Assembly (NCBI GenBank): GCA_027559495.1
Contig: JAMXSV010000006.1
Location: 434,001-498,000 of the forward strand
Length of the DNA stretch: 64,000 nucleotides
Source: Aurifilum marmelostoma
Lineage: Eukaryota; Ascomycota; Sordariomycetes; Diaporthales; Cryphonectriaceae
Direction: 5' to 3'
In this document: one piece after another, positions 11,540 to 23,125 of the stretch
Position numbering within the stretch: the stretch's first letter is position 1
Layout of the letters: every line of letters starts with the position of its first letter
Made by a program: the position numbers and the translations under genes
The notes under the pieces: model-generated
What the model saw: only the letters and a program-made list of their open reading frames with translations
Told to the model about the DNA's origin: nothing
The model's database searches: none

Positions 11540-13433
11540 TTTATTTTATTTTTTTCGGCCCAAGTCGTTGGCGATGAGGCGAAAGGGGTTTTGTGCGATT
11601 TATTAAGGATTTGAGTTGTTGGTTCGATATTGGAACAGAGCGAATGAGCGAGTGAGTGAGCGAGAGAAAATAAATGTGAAGAATTACGGCAATAGGTAGC
11701 CTTGTTGGTATATCAAGACTCTTGTTTTCTAAGAGAGTGCGTGAAAAGAAGAAAAGAATGTGAGATATTGTTGTGATATTCAAGTGACTGGAGCAGGGGA
11801 ACGACTGTAGCGGTCCTCGAGCAGCTGGAAGGGAAGAAGTAAAAAGAAAGAAAAAAAATGAGAGGCAATGATTGTTTTGACTAACTAGTAGTAATAGTGA
11901 GAAGATAGAGAGATGAGAAAGAAGATGGGGAGGTTGTTCTTGGGTAGGGAAGATCAGCAGAGAAGGCACACGAAGACGTGACATCGTGAAGACGCCCATC
12001 TCCTTTTGTAATCTCGTTGAAGATTGCGCATACCGGTTCGTCCCTCTTGGCGTCTCCAGCTGGAGCCCACCACCTCGGACAAGCGAACTTGCCCATGATG
12101 TTGCACGGTGGATCTCTGCACGGGTGCCCACATAAAACGGCCGGGTACGACGGGACCACATGGCGCGCGCTGCACACGCCGTCCGGAAAACCAATCTACC
12201 TGCAAGGCCCATCAACCCACCGGTCCATACATACAGGACGGGACACAGGACAAGCTGTGGACTTACATCCCCCTCAAACCATTGCGCACAACGCCCATCT
12301 TGCTTTTTCTCCCCTCGGAGGCATTGCTCGCTTATGTCCCGACTAGACAAAGCTGCGCAAGACTTCCAGAGGGGGGGGATGGGGGCGGGAAGGGGGGGGG
12401 GGAGAAAAAATGGAAAGAAGAACGCGTAGGAAGAACAAGCCTGTCAAACCTCAGCTGGCATAAACAAACAAAACGCCCAGTGGCTTGGCTGGAGTGAGCA
12501 CCATGGCATGAATGGTGGTGACTGGCCCAGGATTTCTTGGAGCTGGACACTCCTGTCTCCTGTTCCGGCAAGGTCTTCATCCCATTCGCCATCCCCTTCG
12601 TGCTGCCGAGAAGAAGAAGAGACACCACCTGTCATGACGCCAAGGTGTAAAAAACGAGGAGAGAGAAAAGGACCCAGAGAGCCAAGAATCTGTTCAGTAG
12701 GATCCGAGCGGTTTCTGTGCGGCTGTAGGTATCTACATACTATGTAATTCCAGACTGGTTGGGACCAAGAAGGGCGTGGCGCTCTGTTTTGAAACAAGGC
12801 GAAGAAGCGGCGGGTCGTCCCTAATTAAAGTGTAGCGAATCAGGACCTCGCAATCTGCATATCCCCGGCCTCTTTGCGGAGAAGATGCGAAGTGCCGCCT
12901 CTCCCTTCCATCCTTTAGATCATGTCGGGCCTAGACCGGAGCCCCTGAGACCTACTGGTCTCCAGAAGGGGACTGAACACTATACCTTGGCGGCCTTGGC
13001 CGGACATCCTTTTCACTTTAGGAGAAATAAGGTTTCTTTCTTGGCTGATGATGATGGGGTTGTGCGACCTAATCTGGCTGACCCTTCGTTAATATTTCTT
13101 CTGGCGTCTTTTGATGCCATGACATTTTTCAGAGGAAACAGATCCATCACATCACTTCTCAGTGGATACAAGACTGAGCATCTACGTAGGAGCATAATAA
13201 ATGAATATTGTGATCATTACTGACGCTATGCTGGACGTGACAGCCATATGCTCACCAAATCGAAAGGAGGACACCACGGTCTGGACTCACTGCTTACTTG
13301 CTTTGTTACATACGAGGTATCTGAACAATCAGTTGTATTTGACACAGTGGAGAAGACATCTGCACTCTTGAGAGACTTCCTTACAACCGGTCGAGACGGA
13401 ATCCTTTTCTCGGCATATCCTCGTGTTCCAGTT
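11540..13433. other. Intergenic region upstream of the protease
   Basis: Probable promoter of the protease (11540 to about 12350) and 3' flank of the FAD oxidoreductase. It contains G-rich runs at 12371-12402, including 11 consecutive G at 12392-12402. The open frame of 269 codons at 12350-11541 (minus) overlaps the protease promoter, is serine/leucine-rich and matches no family I know, so I do not call it. Confidence 0.6.
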
Positions 13434-15397
13434 TCACTCCGCTTTCTTCACCTTGCTGATCTTGAAGCCACCCGGCACCCTGGTCTGAAAGACTCCAGTC
13501 GGGTCATACTTCTTCGAAGCCTCGCTCATCTTCCGAATATTCTCTTGGCCATATGTCGCTAGTGGATCCTGGCACTTGTCGCAGTAGTTTGCATAACGGA
13601 CCTCCACAGAGCCCCCGAGAGATTTTGCATAATCATCAACCTCATCCAGCAGGGCCTTGTACTTGGGAAAGATGGCCTGCGCCAGTTCCCACGAGCTGAC
13701 CTGGAACCACGTGACAGAGAGAAGCACTGCCTCTCCGGCCATGCGGTCAAGACCCAGCATGTTGCCCTTGGCGCTTGGTGAGAGACGCGGATAGGACGTG
13801 GGGAGGGCCTGCAGGACGCTCATCCCTTCAAAATCGCCGCTGGGGACGTGCTCCTTGATATGGTCAACCAGGGCCTGGAAAGCGCTGATAGATTTTGCGG
13901 CTATGCGCTTGTCGTTCTTGAAGCAATTGCTCAGCCAGATAGAACTATGGAAGACAAAATCAGTCAAAAAGCTGCTTTTGAGTTATGAACAATTATCGGA
14001 GGCGTCATGACAAGAAGATGGAAGGCTGGAGACTCAACTGCTGGTTCGACTGCACAGTAAACGCAGTCGTCTTTGTCGCAATGGAGATCTTGTTCATGCT
14101 CCCCTGCCCAGGAATGGAGACGAGCGCCTTCAGAGCATCCGTGTCCTCAGTGCCGTCCAGATGTGTTATGATACTCATGATAGAGATGTCGCGAGTCGCA
14201 GAGCTGTATACCCATGATCCCAGGTAGTGCTCAGACGGCTCATCAGTCACGCTCAGATGGTCGACCAAGTCGACAAGAGCGTCGATGACGGCGGGCGTCT
14301 CCGACTTTGCATGGAATATCATCCCATCCCAAACGTCACGCGCGGGGAAGGTCTTCAGGTCGAAGCGCGTGACGATGCCAAAGTTATTGCCGCCGCCCTT
14401 CAGAGCCCAGAACAAGTCCTCATTTGAGTTCTCGTTTGCGTTGACGATACTGCCATCGGCAAGCACGATTTCATAGTTGAGAACCTGATCTGTCAAGGCA
14501 GCCTCGGGTCAGCCTAGGTCTTGAGATCCAGAAAGTAACAACAATACGATGAAGTATCAAGAACACACCGCACAAGGCGCCGAAATCGGTACCAGCACTT
14601 ATGCAATGCTCACTTACCACATGCGAGCCCGACACGGCAGGAGTAGAAGGAGATCTGTTCCAGTTACTGAATGATTAGCTGAACTCGGGTCTTCTGATTC
14701 CATCAATTTCGATTATAGGAAAGTAAGAGACGAACCCCACCGCCAAGAAGCAGTCCAGCAACACCCACGAGGCCCTCGCGGCCACCCGCAACCATGACAC
14801 CATCTACATATCAATCGTGATATCTATCATCAGCCTGAGCTCATACAAAGAAAAGGAACGCAAAAAAGCGGACAAGAATGGATCATCCTTCACCTTTCTC
14901 GAGAGTGGTATAGACATCTGCCCACCGAGGGCCAGGCGGTACAGACGCAATCTTGGTCTCCGGATCATATGTGATCCTGGTCAAAAGGCCAAGGTCAATC
15001 GTCACCCCGTTCTCGATACCATTCGCACCTGGCGAACACGTGTGACCCCCGCTGTTTAGCCCGACCATGAATCCTGTTAGTTGGCGGAGAAAGCTCATGT
15101 GTTTGTATGGACAAAGAGGGGGGGGGGGGGGGGCGAATATTCCTGGGGACACTCTTCTGACCTGCGGATGGCAAACTGGCAGCCGGGAGTTGCGACGAGG
15201 GCCTTTACGGCCAGGGAGACCTCTTCGGTCGTTCGGGGCAGAACAAGAGCCCAGGGGCGGAGCCGAGGACTCATTGACCAGTAGGAATTGAGTCGCTCCT
15301 CGTACAGTTCTGAGCCTGGGAGGTGAAATGCTCCTGTTAGCCCAGCATCCTTGAGATTGGTGATGGCTAGTTGCGCCGTGCTCGGGAGTTCTGTCAT
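13434..15397 (-). CDS. FAD-linked oxidoreductase (BBE/PCMH type)
   Basis: Six exons reading 15397-15162, 15051-14894, 14803-14736, 14654-14618, 14489-14012 and 13944-13434, giving 495 residues. All junctions are phase-consistent. The first splice restores RSGGHT, whose His is the usual site of covalent FAD attachment in this family. The FAD-binding part continues through VAGGREGLVGVAGLLLGGG and SFYSCRVGLACDQVLNYE, and the C-terminus has the BBE-like substrate half. The second cysteine used for bicovalent FAD in some members is not seen at its usual place, so monocovalent FAD is likely (inference). No signal peptide is visible, unlike many secreted family members. The donor of the last intron (GTCATG at 14011) is weak and its position is the least certain. 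Intron 1 carries a run of 16 C on the coding strand. Substrate unknown. Confidence 0.87.
15118..15133. repeat. G16 homopolymer inside an intron
   Basis: Sixteen consecutive G on the plus strand (C16 on the sense strand), inside intron 1 of the FAD oxidoreductase (15161-15052). Confidence 0.9.
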
Positions 15398-16063
15398 GGT
15401 GATCGTGGAAAACAGCTGTGTGTAATGTTTGAGGCTCTGGGTATCGTTGATGTGTAGCCACAGCAAGGGTCTGCAGGTGATGCGCAGAAGTCAAGGTCCT
15501 GTTAGACAGCAAGAATAGAGGTCTAGTACTTATCTGAAAAAGCGTCTTCCCCTCCTGTCCTTCGTCTCCAGGGATGGCATGATGCTCTCATATCAGCGGA
15601 TGCCCCTCTTCGATGTCCCCCGGAACGCTCTTGGCAGTAAGCGTTGGGCCAAACGGGGCAAGAGCGGGACCATAACCAGTGAGAGCATGCACTCAGATGA
15701 AGACTATGGCTCCCGTGTACTTTTGGCATACATTGGTGAGCAGGTGATCGTCGGTTGATCATCAGATGTGTTTCGCGCTGGCGGATCGACGACTCTCGAT
15801 TGGATGAACAGGTGAGTAGTGCATGCAATGTAACCCAGCTATACAAACCTATGAGTGTATATTGATTAGCGCCCTTAATATTTGGCTGTGTCTACAACTG
15901 CATATGTGGAGATCTGGTTCTTCTGATTACTGCCGCACGACTGTCTTCGTCTGCTCGCGCGATGGCGATTTGTATGCTTCCCGGAAACGCAGGAAATCAC
16001 TACAGGAAATCTGGCTCTTGCGTGGAAGTCTAAGTATGTACGTATATGAGAGTGTCAAGTTCG
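15398..16063. other. Intergenic spacer between same-strand genes
   Basis: About 670 bp between the permease stop and the oxidoreductase start, both on the minus strand. It should hold the oxidoreductase promoter and the permease 3' UTR. No further coding sequence recognised. Confidence 0.6.
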
Positions 16064-18148
16064 TCACTCCGAGATGACGGGCTGCTTCTCTGTCTCGGGG
16101 CCGCTCTCAGTCGCCTCAGCTCCATGGCCCTTTCCAGATAGTCCTTCGCTCTGCTCAGCAGTTATCTCCTGACCCAAGACTTCCTCAACCTCGTCCACTG
16201 TTGTCTTGGGCCCCGTGAACCACTTCCTTGCGTCCACAAAGTAGTAAAGCGTGCATCCGCCCCAGACGGCCATGTTGATAACGACGGTATAATTCATGCT
16301 TTGTGGCGTGGGATCTGGACCGCCGACGGGGAACATGGCCAGGACGATACCATAGATCAGAAAGATGATGGCAGCCCAGGCGATAGGCAGGCTGAACATG
16401 TGGCCGGTATAGAAGGGACCCGGTGTGAACTTCTCGCGGCCCCAGACTGCGCGCGAAAAGATTGGGACGCCCCAGGCCAGATTGTTACCCGCCACAGCAA
16501 GGGAGAACAGGGCGGACGCGGCTGCGGGAGCGATCAGACAGAGAAGGCCTAGGACGATAGCAGCGAAGACGGAACCCCAGACAGTGCGCACGGGAATAAA
16601 TCCGAATCGTTTTGACTAGACCAGAGATTAGCTGTCAGTAAGGGTACTGTCTTATACAGGGGAAATGGAGGAAAACGTGTCCGTATATACACATGTGCTT
16701 GTGTAGACTTACAATAGGTCGAAAGAAGGGCGAGAATGGCAGTGCGCCATCACGAGAGAATGCCCACGTCTGCCGGGAGGCAGCAATGACAATGGAGAGA
16801 CCCATCAGATACTGGACGATGAACAGGAACGCGATGAAGCCCATCGCTCCCTTTTTGCCAAGCGCGTCGTAATAAATCTGGGCCATCTGTGCAGTAGGTG
16901 TATTTTCATTAGAAACAACTTCAGTACGACAAAACTCTCCTTGGAGAGAGTATCAATTACTCACAGGCTGCCCAAAAGAACTTCCGAGAACACTCTCAAC
17001 ATCCGGGTTCATGCAAGCCGCCAGGACGATCACAATGACAAAGCCGAGTCCCCAGCACATGCCAATGGAGCTCAGGATGCCCAAAGGAACGGCCTTGGCG
17101 GCATTGCTCGCCTCCTCCGACATGTGCACGCACGAGTCAAAGGCTCCAATCGTCCAGATAGGGCTCAACCACGCAAGCATAAAGGCCCAGCCGGTAGGCC
17201 AGGTGGTGAGGTTCTCGACCTCGGCGAAGATGAAGTGGCCGTCATTGCGCTGGCTTGCTCTGCCCACAGGCAGAGCAATAATGGTGGCGAGGATGAGAGC
17301 AATATTCTGTTTTAGACATGTCAATTTCTAAGATTCTCGGAGCGGGGAGAGACATGACGCAGAACGACGAGACTGACCATCAAAACGGCGAATGTCTGGA
17401 TTTTGTTCATGATTTTGGTCAGAGTGGTGGCAAGAACGCCATGCGTGAGTGTGCAGATCATGAATACGACGTATACAATCCCGTTGCTCGGGGTCCATGA
17501 TCCATCAGTTGATATCACAATGACAGCACAGAACATCAAGGCGAAGCCATCTGAGGTAATGATGAGGTTAGTAGCAGTATTTTTGACGTTGTTGTTATGC
17601 TGTTTGCAGCAGAGAGGGAAACGGGGGGGGGGGGTTAGTTGTCTTTCCATCATACAATTAATGCTGCAGAGTCCACCAATAAGGCCCAGACTGTTACTGT
17701 ACCCGACCAGGAAGCACAGGTAGTTTCTCGTCTTTGCAGAGCTGAAGTAGTGGGTCCAATAGTAGAGTCCGCCGCTGGTAGGCATTGCACTGCCCATATC
17801 CGCCATGGCCAGGCCGACGATGAATATGCACCCGCTCGCCAGGAACCAGGACCAGACCATGCCGGCGGGCCCAGAGGGCAGGGAGAAAGCCAGGGTCGAA
17901 GCGATGGAGGGCAGCAGGCCCATGATGGAGAAAGCGATGCCGAAGACCTCCAGGGTCGAGAAGTTGCGCTTGAGCTCCTGCTTATAGCCCATCTTGGCCA
18001 GCAGCTCTGCGTCGGCCTCACTGGCGAGAACGACACCGCCATCGCCAGTCGTCACGAGCTCGGGATGGTGGTGAGGAGCAGAAGGACCGTCGACGGCGGC
18101 GGTGATGGATGCACCGTCCGGTTTGGATGCCATGTCTGACACTGACAT
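16064..18148 (-). CDS. Amino-acid/choline-type permease (APC superfamily)
   Basis: Five exons, 18148-17656, 17550-17378, 17306-16965, 16886-16713 and 16615-16064, giving 577 residues with all phases consistent. The hydrophilic N-terminus precedes about 12 membrane spans beginning near FGIAFSIMGLLPSIASTLAF. GGLYYWTHYFSSAKTRNYL and IGAFDSCVHMSEEASNAAK are hallmarks of the fungal ACT branch of APC carriers, which includes the yeast GABA permease Uga4 and choline permease Hnm1. These are proton-coupled carriers of the plasma or vacuolar membrane; the substrate here cannot be read from sequence. The C-terminal tail is acidic and cytosolic. The first intron carries a G12 run (17623-17634). The oxidoreductase follows on the same strand. 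Confidence 0.92.
17623..17634. repeat. G12 homopolymer inside an intron
   Basis: Twelve consecutive G on the plus strand within intron 1 of the permease (17655-17551). Confidence 0.9.
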
Positions 18149-21100
18149 GTCGAGGATTGTTGGTATAACAGGATGTTCGACAAGCAGGCGCTTCTTGATG
18201 TTTTTTCAAGACACAGAAGATAAATGTTACAGTAGAACGTAACACAATGCGGTTGGCCCACGCGTGGTCGTGTCACACTCGCACGCACACAACAGGTCAC
18301 AATGGTACCGCACCCGGGCAGAAGCAGATAGATGTCATCGCGCAGAAAGGACTATTCACGGCGGCCCTATGCGCTCCAAATATGTATCGCCGATCTGCAG
18401 GCTGCTTCTCAGATTGCAACCCTGATCCGGCAGCTTTACCGCCATGCCCCCTGCCTAGGGGCTACCTAGGCAATACACGATGATAGGGAAAGTCTGTTCC
18501 CCTCATTGCTGGCGTCGGGTCTCCCCCGGTATAAGCTATAATCCTGCATGAAACCTTGCCGATAGGCGTTCACCGATAAAGCTACGCTTTATGACCATTG
18601 GCAATTCGATAAGGCATCTGTGTGAGCGCCTCTCTCCCTGGGCGCTGCGGATAGATAAGAGCTGACGCGCTTCTTTATGTGGCATCAGATCATGCCAACA
18701 CTGTGGCGTCAGACTACATACCATTACACGGTCTGAGTTCTCAATATGATTGCCATCTTGGGTAAACCGTTCTTGGAGCTAATGCGTAGTTGAACGCTGG
18801 CGACGAAAGACGAACTAGAAATAGGCGACAATCAGGTGTCTGCTGTTATCTGTATCCTTTACGGTAATGCCGTTATTAGCCCTCTTTTGCCCAGAAGCCC
18901 CCACCCACACCCACATGCCCTCGGGTCTCATGTGCTGAGGATTGCCTAGTAAATACTACTTCTTACATTGCCCGGATCACATTGATTGCAGTGATGCTTA
19001 GCTGTCAAAAAGTCCGAGGTACTCTAGTCAGATATTAGTTCATCCGTCAGCGTCTGATCGTATCATAGAGCCTCGTCGTCTTTGCCGGCCGTCTCAAAAA
19101 CCGAGGGACGCTGGTGTGGAGAAATGTATCAGGTACAGCTGGTGCTCCTGCACGCCTGATTTTCTGCGACAATACATTTCGTACAAGCATATTCAAGCGT
19201 GGTTGGTCATTTTGAGGAACAGAGCTTGCCACCTCCTGTTCTAGTATAAGATAGGTATGCGTCGGCCATGGGGTGCTTGTAAACGGACCTAAGCCTGACA
19301 ATTGACACAAACTGGCCCAAATGAAAAGGAAGCCAAGGGCGATCACCGGTCTTCCTTGCACGAAAGTTGTGAACGTGCTCCCTTTCCTACATTGTGCACA
19401 GAGCGGATTCCCTCAATGTATGAGAATAGCTCGCCGGCTCGAGTCGGCAGTCAAGAGCGCCCTCATCCCCCCCCCCCCAAAACAAAGCCTAAAGCAACAA
19501 TGGACACATGTATTGCTCATAAGGCTTGAGAACGATCATGATTAAAAGTGATCACACAGCAAAAGCATTGGAGATATGTGTGCAAATGTTATCTTAGGAA
19601 GATGTGCGTGCTGATGTCTGTCTGAGGTAACAATATCAGGGCGAAGTTCGGCAAAAAGCACGGGGCTCTCAGGAGGCGTGCTCCTGCGCCGCCAAAACCA
19701 ACGAGACCACTGTATGAGGTCGTGGACGAATTTTGCAACTTCCCTAGATTATCCTTTCTTGGGTAAGTTTGAGAAAATCCGACCCGTCGGCAGCCATGGC
19801 TCGCCTGCATTCAGTTCAATGGACGGTCTGCTTGAAGCAACGGAGACCCCAATTGCTTTCCAGGCGATGACAGCACTGCTCAAACTCTCACCTGTCGCGC
19901 TGGGATGCTTCTGGGCAGGTGGAACCGTGGTCATTAGTGATTGAACAGATTTCTCATAAGGACAGGAAGTTATTATGAACCTCACAGCACTTGGCACTCA
20001 GAAAATAAGTCTCATTCATTGAAAGAAACTAGCACGGCTTGCATAAAGATCTTCTACATCAAAACAAAGTATCGATTGGAAAACCAGATCAAGTCCATAT
20101 ATTCATGGAGCATGGCTGTATTGCCGGGCATTGTCTTGAGACACCACTGACAATAACAGTGGGTTATCGATTAGTATGGTTGGATTGGAAGAAGTCAGTG
20201 TCATCCAGCCTTGTGCTAGTCAAGTTGAGACATAGCGTAAATGGTCACACCCAGTGATGGGATATTAGGTATTATTTCTAATAATTTTATAAGCCTGTCA
20301 ACAGTCCTGTCTCTGGGCTCCAATTGAGTCCTCTATTCAGAACATCGTTCCATCCAGTTACTAAGCATGCAGCTGTATATCCAGCCTTAGGTTCCTTATC
20401 CTTTGCAATTTTCTTCGAGCCCAGCTCTTATGCCAATAAGCACAAGCTGGATCTCTTACTAGTATATACCAAATAACGGATTCAATGCCCTTGACCTCTC
20501 TGTTACGGCCTTGAACAACCCCTGTGCTGTTCTTTAGCAGACTGATCTGCCCCCGCGAGAGGTGTGCATCAGTGGCAGATAGTGTTTGACATCCATGGAG
20601 GTGCAGCCGAGGGGTTTCCCACGCAGTAGTACTTACCTTTTGTGTTTCGTAATTACTTATAATGAAATCGTCTCTGGTGATCATAGAGAGTCAAGCTCGA
20701 TGGGCAATGCTGGTGAGGACAGGAAATCTGTGTGCGATACTTGATCATTATTCAGTTACCAGTCTGGATCTTTCTCCACCTTCTCTCCCTGGCAGGCATC
20801 CATCCTAGCATTAAACATTTCAATGCAAGTGAAAGTCTTTCGGAAGTACGCAGTTGATATAGGGAAAGTCAATAAACACATACACTGGTGGATACCCGGA
20901 CCGGATTGTGCAACGCGCAAACCATCATCACGCAAGACGAACGTGCTATCACGCCAGCGCCCTCCTGAACTGGACCGAACCCACATTCCGACCAAGGATA
21001 CTCTTGTTGCCCAGAACTTAACGCTCAGTTCTGTTTCAGGCACCAAATAAGACAGGAGTTTCATAGCGAAGAGAATGGAAATCCGTGGGATGCCCGAAGC

Positions 21101-21596
21101 ACGTCACACCTATTTATGAATTTAATTACCTACATGATATTTAATTATAGACCTGCGGGCTCTGCTGCTGTGGCTTTTTCGATATCACTCACTGTAAGCT
21201 GTCCTTATCAATTATCGGCTCGTCCTTCCTGATCGGGGTCGTCGACACGTCTTACTCGTCGTTATCTGTGTATTGCGGTAGCCCAGCTTTGTGATACAGG
21301 GAGTACTTACTTCTGCAGCAGCCGGGACATTACAACAACAACGACAGCGATACCGGAACACGGTTCTTGTGCTACGGTGACCGGCCAAGGACATAAGCAT
21401 CGACGTCTGAAACACCCTTTGACAAAGTCATATAACACAGAATATTATCTCATGCTTGACGATCTAAGACTGTAGTTGGCTGGTTCTCAACCATCAATCT
21501 GCAACATCCTCGTCCAGGACCAGCTGCACAACAGCATTATCTGAATCCTATACCGTTTTCAACCGTCGATCAAGCAAGTCAGCAAGTCTCGCCACC
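18149..21596. other. Gene-poor region, relatively AT-rich
   Basis: About 3.4 kb between the divergent permease and aminotransferase genes. The ends should hold their promoters. The interior (about 19.5-21.2 kb) is AT-richer than the flanking genes and broken by frequent stops, with no frame over about 107 codons. A C12 run lies at 19467-19478. I see no recognisable transposon ends or protein remnants. Confidence 0.55.
19467..19478. repeat. C12 homopolymer
   Basis: Twelve consecutive C in non-coding DNA upstream of the aminotransferase. Confidence 0.9.
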
Positions 21597-22980
21597 ATGG
21601 GCAGCGTCACACCAATCACCGCCACGGAGGCGGACCTCGACGCCCTCACCTACCAGCTGGACCGCGCCAACGTCTTCCACTCGTGGAGCGCGCAGGCCTC
21701 GCTCAACCCCCCTCACCCTAGCCGGTGCCTCGGGCTGCGAGGTCTGGGACTACAGCGGCAAGCACTACCTCGACTTCTCGAGCCAGCTGATCAACACCAA
21801 CATCGGCCACACCCACCCAAAGGTCGTTGCCGCCATCAAGAAGCAGGCCGACATCCTCCCCACCGTCGCGCCCGCACACGCCAATCTGGCCCGCGGCAGG
21901 GCGGCAGAGCTCATCCTCAAGCACGCCAACGCACCTTTCGCTGCTGATGATAATGCTCGGCCCTTTGACAAGGTCTTCTTCACCAACGGCGGCGCGGACG
22001 CGAATGAGAACGCCATCCGCATGGCGAGGTTGACCACAGGCCGGGACACTGTGCTCTCTGCGTACCGCAGCTATCACGGCTCGACGGGCTCGGCCATCGT
22101 GGCGACGGGCGACTTCCGACGCGTGCAGAATCAGTTCGCTCGGGGCCATACGCACTTCTTTGGCCCGTTCCCCTATAGGTCCGAGTTCTGGTCGAGCTCC
22201 CAGGAGGAGGAGACGGAGAGGGCCCTACATCACCTGCGGAGGGTCATCGAGTGCGAAGGGCCGGCGTCCATCGCGGCAATCATCCTGGAAACCATTCCCG
22301 GCACTGCTGGCGTAATCGTGCCGCCAGCAGGTTGGCTTGCAGGCGTGAGGAGGTTATGTGATGAGTTTGGGGCGGTGCTGATCTGCGACGAGGTCATGGC
22401 TGGCTTTGGGCGCACAGGAGACTGGTTTGCGTGGCAGAACAAGGAGATAAACCCAGAAGGCGTGAGACCCGACCTCATCAGCTTTGCCAAGGGCGTCAAT
22501 GGGGGTTACGTTCCTGCAGGCGGCGTCATCCTGTCCGAGGCCATCTCCCGGGCGTTTGACCAGAGATTCTACCCAGGCGGTCTCACGTACTCGGGCCACC
22601 CGCTCGCCATGGCTGCCATTGTCGCGACTCTGGAGGCGTATGAGGAGGACCGCATCCTGGAGCATGCAGCAGAGATTGGCAGAGACGTGCTGGGGCCCGG
22701 ACTGCGGAAGCTGGGCGAGAAGCACAAAATCGTGGGCGAAGTGCGAGGGCTGGGTGTCTTTTGGGCGTTGGATTTGGTTTCGGATCCCATAACCAAGAAC
22801 CCCGTGACGTCCAGTGTGGTCGTCAAGATCAAGAACGAGTGCGTGGGGCGGGGTTTGTTGCCGTTTGTTGTTGACAACAGGCTGCACATCACACCGCCCT
22901 GTGTCGTTACCGAGGACGAGGTCAGGAGGGCGTTGGCTATTTATGATGAGGTGTTGACGGCCGTGGAGGCTGACTTGTGA
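21597..22980 (+). pseudogene. Class-III PLP aminotransferase with a +1 frame break
   Basis: The start ATG has an ideal context (GCCACCATGG). The first 37 codons match the N-terminus of class-III aminotransferases (VFHSWSAQ). The frame then breaks at a run of six C (21707-21712). Reading on with one base fewer gives WDYSGKHYLDFSSQLINTNI and an open frame to TGA at 22978-22980, about 460 residues in all. The PLP lysine lies in LISFAKGVNGG (about Lys298) and the cofactor Asp in CDEVMAGFGRTG (about Asp264), so the catalytic core is intact. The family moves amino groups from omega-amino donors to keto acids; members with this N-terminus are common in bacteria. It is intronless. A sequencing overcall would make this a normal gene and a real insertion would make it a null allele. 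Its 3' end faces the glycosyltransferase, stops 145 bp apart. Confidence 0.8.
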
Positions 22981-23125
22981 TCAATAATAATGAGATACCT
23001 GTCTTGTATTGGACACGGGTGAGTTCGTTACTCGACGGGGATCATTACCAAAAAATTACTCAATCGAGAAATTTCATGGTCAAACTGCATTTTCCCTTTC
23101 CTTTTCTTTTCCTACTTTTCCCCTC

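Noticed and set aside
10607..11614. 335-codon frame on the plus strand
   Set aside because: It is exactly antisense to exon 1 of the aspartic protease, whose signal peptide, DTGS motif and splice sites are clear; the plus frame has repetitive Val/Gly/Ala composition and no domain.
11541..12350. 269-codon minus-strand frame upstream of the protease
   Set aside because: It covers the expected protease promoter and leader, ends just before the protease ATG and is rich in Ser, Leu and Phe from pyrimidine tracts.
18149..21596. Transposon remnant in the AT-richer spacer
   Set aside because: I looked for terminal repeats and transposase or reverse-transcriptase motifs and saw none.
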